Shown here: piece by piece, positions 61,419 to 64,000 of the stretch
Numbering within the stretch: position 1 is the first letter of the stretch
Layout of the letters: every line of letters starts with the position of its first letter
Assembly (NCBI GenBank): GCA_003194525.1
Contig: NBIV01000034.1
Span: 248,001 to 312,000 of the forward strand
Direction: 5' to 3'
DNA from: Gracilariopsis chorda
Taxonomy: Eukaryota > Rhodophyta > Florideophyceae > Gracilariales > Gracilariaceae
DNA length: 64,000 bases
The notes under the pieces: model-generated
Told to the model about the DNA's origin: nothing
Seen by the model: only the letters and a program-made list of their open reading frames with translations
The model's database searches: none
Position numbers and translations under genes: made by a program

Positions 61419-62206
61419 TGCAGATGGCTGCAAGCACAAGTGCGCACACGTTAAGGTAACACAAAGTGTTTTTGTATGTCTAGAATGGCCGCTCAAATCG
61501 CTTGGAGACTGCAGTACAAACAAATTGTGGACCCAAAAAACCGTTGCACCTATCCGACAACTTCAGCAGCTTGATTGTTGAATGCAGTGTAGAGATAGTT
61601 TGCCACTGCAAAATGTAGTCGTTGCGTCACAAGAATCTGATCTTGTATCAGCGCGCGGTTCCGATTGACAGAAGGTGTGCTTCTCGTTGGAAAGTCTTGT
61701 ATCACGATCTCTTATCTCTTCACGTGGTGGTGGCTTACTACTTGAAGAGCGAGGTAGTGAGGAGGATTGTTCATTTACATTTGCGGGGGCCTTGAGTTTA
61801 AAAGCAATGCGAAGAAAGAAGCAAAAGCACAGCGCAATAGCAACCAAAGAATTGTTCAGTCCCGACCACGGAGGCCTTGAGTTCGAAAGCAAAGCGTAAT
61901 AGAAAGCAAAAGCACAGCGCAATAGGAAACCGAAGCCTAGTTCAAACGTAGAGGTTTGGGTGGGATCCCTCGCAGAAAAAGTCGCTGTGATGTCCGGGTA
62001 CGACGTGGGAAGGGCGCGGAGAGTTAGGAACGCCGTGGAAGCCATGGCCAGTACCAAGGGTATGTGCGTTTGTGCGCACGTGCACCCAATTACGTCCGTT
62101 GTCGAACGGCAACCGAATGTGCCGTTTGTGTACACACAAACACGACCGCTTGGCCGCCAATGTGCACACACAAATTGTGTCTTTGTGTTTTTCGGAGTCG
62201 CCCAGT

Positions 62207-62900
62207 GTCGTAGCGGATGATGATCATAGAATGAAAGTGAAGATGGCGCCAGAGTAGATGGTTCAAGCTCTGTAGTCTGTACATTTCTTTTTGAACTAGA
62301 TTGCAATTGTTCACACAGAATATATCTCTGTAAAAATTTGAACAGACTGCTCTCAAAACTGACACTCAAGCCCCACGTAATAATTTAGTAGTTATGGCGC
62401 AGGCTCGTGTCTAGAGCACGCGCCTAGGGCAGCCAAGCTGTTAGTGGACCGTAAGCGAGGCGTACAGAGCTCGCGCTGCTCGCAGTGAGCTGCGCGAGCT
62501 CACGCCGAGGAAGAGGGCAATAAAGACAAAGCCGATCTGTTCCCGGGGAGGACCCGAGGAGGAGAGGAGAGGGAGATATTTTTAGCTCCCAAGACATATT
62601 GGCGGTGAGATAAACAAAGTGGCTCTGCTGCGCGTTACGCGCACGCATCAAGCTGTTCCGCCCGTGGGGGCGAGTATTGATCCGCATGCTGTGGCAGTGC
62701 GCCAGTTCCTGCTTACGGTGGGTGATCCCGTTCCGGAGACGGTGACAGACCTGACAGAGCTCCAGAGTCTCGTGGAGCAGCTACTCGGAGGGGGGAGTAA
62801 TTCTATGGGAGTCTAAAGGGGCTAATAGGGGCGACCTAGTACTTTAGGCGGATTCCCCCGCGTAGCGCTGTAAAAGTTTTTCGTCCGGCTGCTGTCGGTT
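62207..62900. other. Region between Harbinger and the third chromovirus
   Basis: It contains a strong inverted repeat at 62467-62501 (GAGCTCGCGC...GCGCGAGCTC with a further GCTC/GAGC inside) followed by CAATAAAG at 62519. A 65-codon plus-strand frame (62619-62816) shows no domain. It could be LTR sequence of the third element, but no second LTR is in the window to compare. Confidence 0.4.
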
Positions 62901-63059
62901 GCGCTAAGTCCTCGCCTTCTTCTTTTTCTTCTTTTTCATGGCACGGCAGGTTCTGCTAGGTGCGATGTGTTCCGCTATATGCCATTTATTCGGTCGCTGT
63001 GGGTTTTCAGCCTACTTGCGCGCTGTCCAGAGTTGCTTGTATCGGTTTTCATGTCCTAG

Positions 63060-63378
63060 AGTGGTATTGTAAGACCTTCGAGCGAGGTAAGTGCTCAATT
63101 TGTTCGAGGGTATCCTGTTCGGGAGGATAATTGTACTAACGGGCTTGGTATTCCAGCTCCCCATTGGGGGTATGCCCATGCCCGACGATGCGATTGACTA
63201 CGTATTGTTGCTCGTAGACGTCCCGTTCTACTCGCGGTGGTGCTACGGGCGTGGACGTTTCCCCGAGAGAGGGGTCTCCGCTCACTTTGCTGGTTTCAGA
63301 GTCATGGTCCATGGCAGTGCCCGGCAGCGACGACGGTGTGGCTGCTCGTATCCCGTGCGCTTCCTCTCCGAGGTCCAT
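63060..63378 (-). pseudogene. Chromodomain of the third chromovirus
   Basis: EQQYVVNRIVGHGHTPNGEL, a stop codon at 63136-63138 in place of the usual Trp codon, then YPPEQDTLEQIEHLPRSKVL in the same frame. It aligns with element A's chromodomain (EFVIDRIV...YSPEEDTIEPIVHLPRSKIL). The single stop breaks an otherwise clean domain. Confidence 0.7.
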
Positions 63379-63739
63379 GGGATTCCCGTGAGGGTTACCT
63401 TCCGTCGTGTTGACGGTGCCTCCACTTCCATGTTCTCGTAGCCCTTCTTGTCACGCTAGCCTTCTCGCACCGCTAGCTTCCTCCTTGGGGTGAGTGTGTC
63501 CGCTCCAGTGAGTACTTTCCGTGCTCCGCTCGCTAAGCATATGGTGGGGTGTCACGTGCCACGGAGGTGGATCGGACCCAAGCGTTCGCTTTCCCGTGTC
63601 AACGGTCGATTGGCCGTGGCTGTGAAGAAGTGTGTGGCCGGCAGAAAGCACAGACTGCGCCGCCGGCCGCTCGTTTATAGACTCTTCTAGGTCTATGTTA
63701 GCCTAATTTAAGGAGGGTACCGAATGCAGTCTCAATTTG

Positions 63740-63776
63740 GAGTTGCATTGTAATTTAGAGAATTACAATGCAACTC
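63740..63776. repeat. Perfect 16-bp hairpin
   Basis: GAGTTGCATTGTAATT (63740-63755), 5-nt loop TAGAG, then the exact reverse complement (63761-63776). It lies inside the third retroelement region and is not explained by its coding parts. It could be the remnant of a small palindromic element. Confidence 0.85.
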
Positions 63777-64000
63777 TCTCTAATTCTACCTCTCAAAGTG
63801 GCTTACTCTGTTAAATCCGGATTTCCAGTTTTTCGGTGGCGATCGTTCTGTGACTGGTACACTTGCACCTGGTTTCGTACTGTTCCTCTGTATTGAACAC
63901 GCGTCTAAGGTGGGCGAGGCTTGTCGTGTGTTGGTTAACTCCACAGTTGTTGGTAACTCCCCACTTACAGTGGCGTGCCCCTGCTCGTCCGTATCACGGC

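Larger units (their letters stand above)
58024..62203 (+). mobile_element. PIF/Harbinger-type DNA transposon (4.2 kb)
   Basis: Inverted ends of 17 bp with one mismatch: GGGTGACTCCGAAAAAC (58024-58040) and, read from the right, GGGCGACTCCGAAAAAC (62203-62187). The 3-bp target duplication AGT is at 58021-58023 and 62204-62206. It carries a DDE_Tnp_4-like transposase on the plus strand and a Myb/SANT-like protein on the minus strand, arranged tail to tail, the two-gene plan of PIF/Harbinger elements. AGT differs from the TWA target usual for the group. A copy of the subterminal motif CGAAAAACACAAAGACACA lies at about 58109-58127, suggesting a rearranged left end. Confidence 0.88.
62900..64000 (-). 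mobile_element. Third Ty3/gypsy chromovirus, 3' part (minus strand, runs off the right edge)
   Basis: The chromodomain (63378-63060) is close to that of element A. A purine run on the minus strand (GAAAAAGAAGAAAAAGAAG, about 62918-62937) sits where the polypurine tract would be before a 3' LTR. 63451-64000 should be the linker and integrase end but shows no legible motif. The element's remaining parts lie beyond the window. Confidence 0.65.

Overview
This is nuclear DNA of a photosynthetic eukaryote, most likely a red alga. The case rests on three things: mostly intronless genes in a compact island; plastid-type products (an SQD2-like sulfolipid glycosyltransferase and a HEAT-repeat protein of the phycobilisome-lyase/NblB kind); and surrounding DNA packed with transposons. 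I found only three introns (89, 99 and 105 nt). The species cannot be named from the sequence alone.

Layout. Positions 1-669 (minus) hold the 5' part of an inositol monophosphatase gene. Its upstream region is cut by a nest of transposons (842-32882) that can be unpacked layer by layer. A Mutator-like DNA transposon with ~370-bp terminal inverted repeats is split by a Ty3/gypsy chromovirus on the minus strand (element A, 5466-29605). That is split by a second chromovirus on the plus strand (element B, 8195-20663, 5-bp target duplication GCGGC). That in turn is split by a pogo-like DNA transposon (10747-12752, TA target). Two ~370-bp MITEs sit in tandem in the left terminal repeat of the Mutator-like element, and its right terminal repeat preserves the empty site. 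Both chromoviruses carry a homologous extra ORF in antisense between pol and the 3' LTR.

Positions 33284-52548 form a gene island of about 14 genes: a small membrane protein, mitochondrial ATP synthase gamma, a hypothetical protein, an Lsm11-like Sm protein, a PPTC7-like phosphatase, a USP10-like deubiquitinase, SQD2-like glycosyltransferase, an acylglycerophosphate acyltransferase-like protein, Kish/TMEM167, a polyQ zinc-finger protein with an LNK-like motif, a SOUL haem-binding protein, mitochondrial SSB, KAE1/OSGEP, THOC3/TEX1 and a plastid HEAT-repeat protein. These are housekeeping functions of mitochondrion, plastid, secretory pathway and nucleus; apart from close divergent or convergent pairs there is no sign of a functional cluster.

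Positions 52600-64000 are sparse: a lone 5S rRNA gene (54154-54271, minus), a secreted protein, a 4.2-kb PIF/Harbinger-type transposon (58024-62203) with a transposase and a Myb/SANT-like partner, and the end of a third minus-strand chromovirus running off the right edge.
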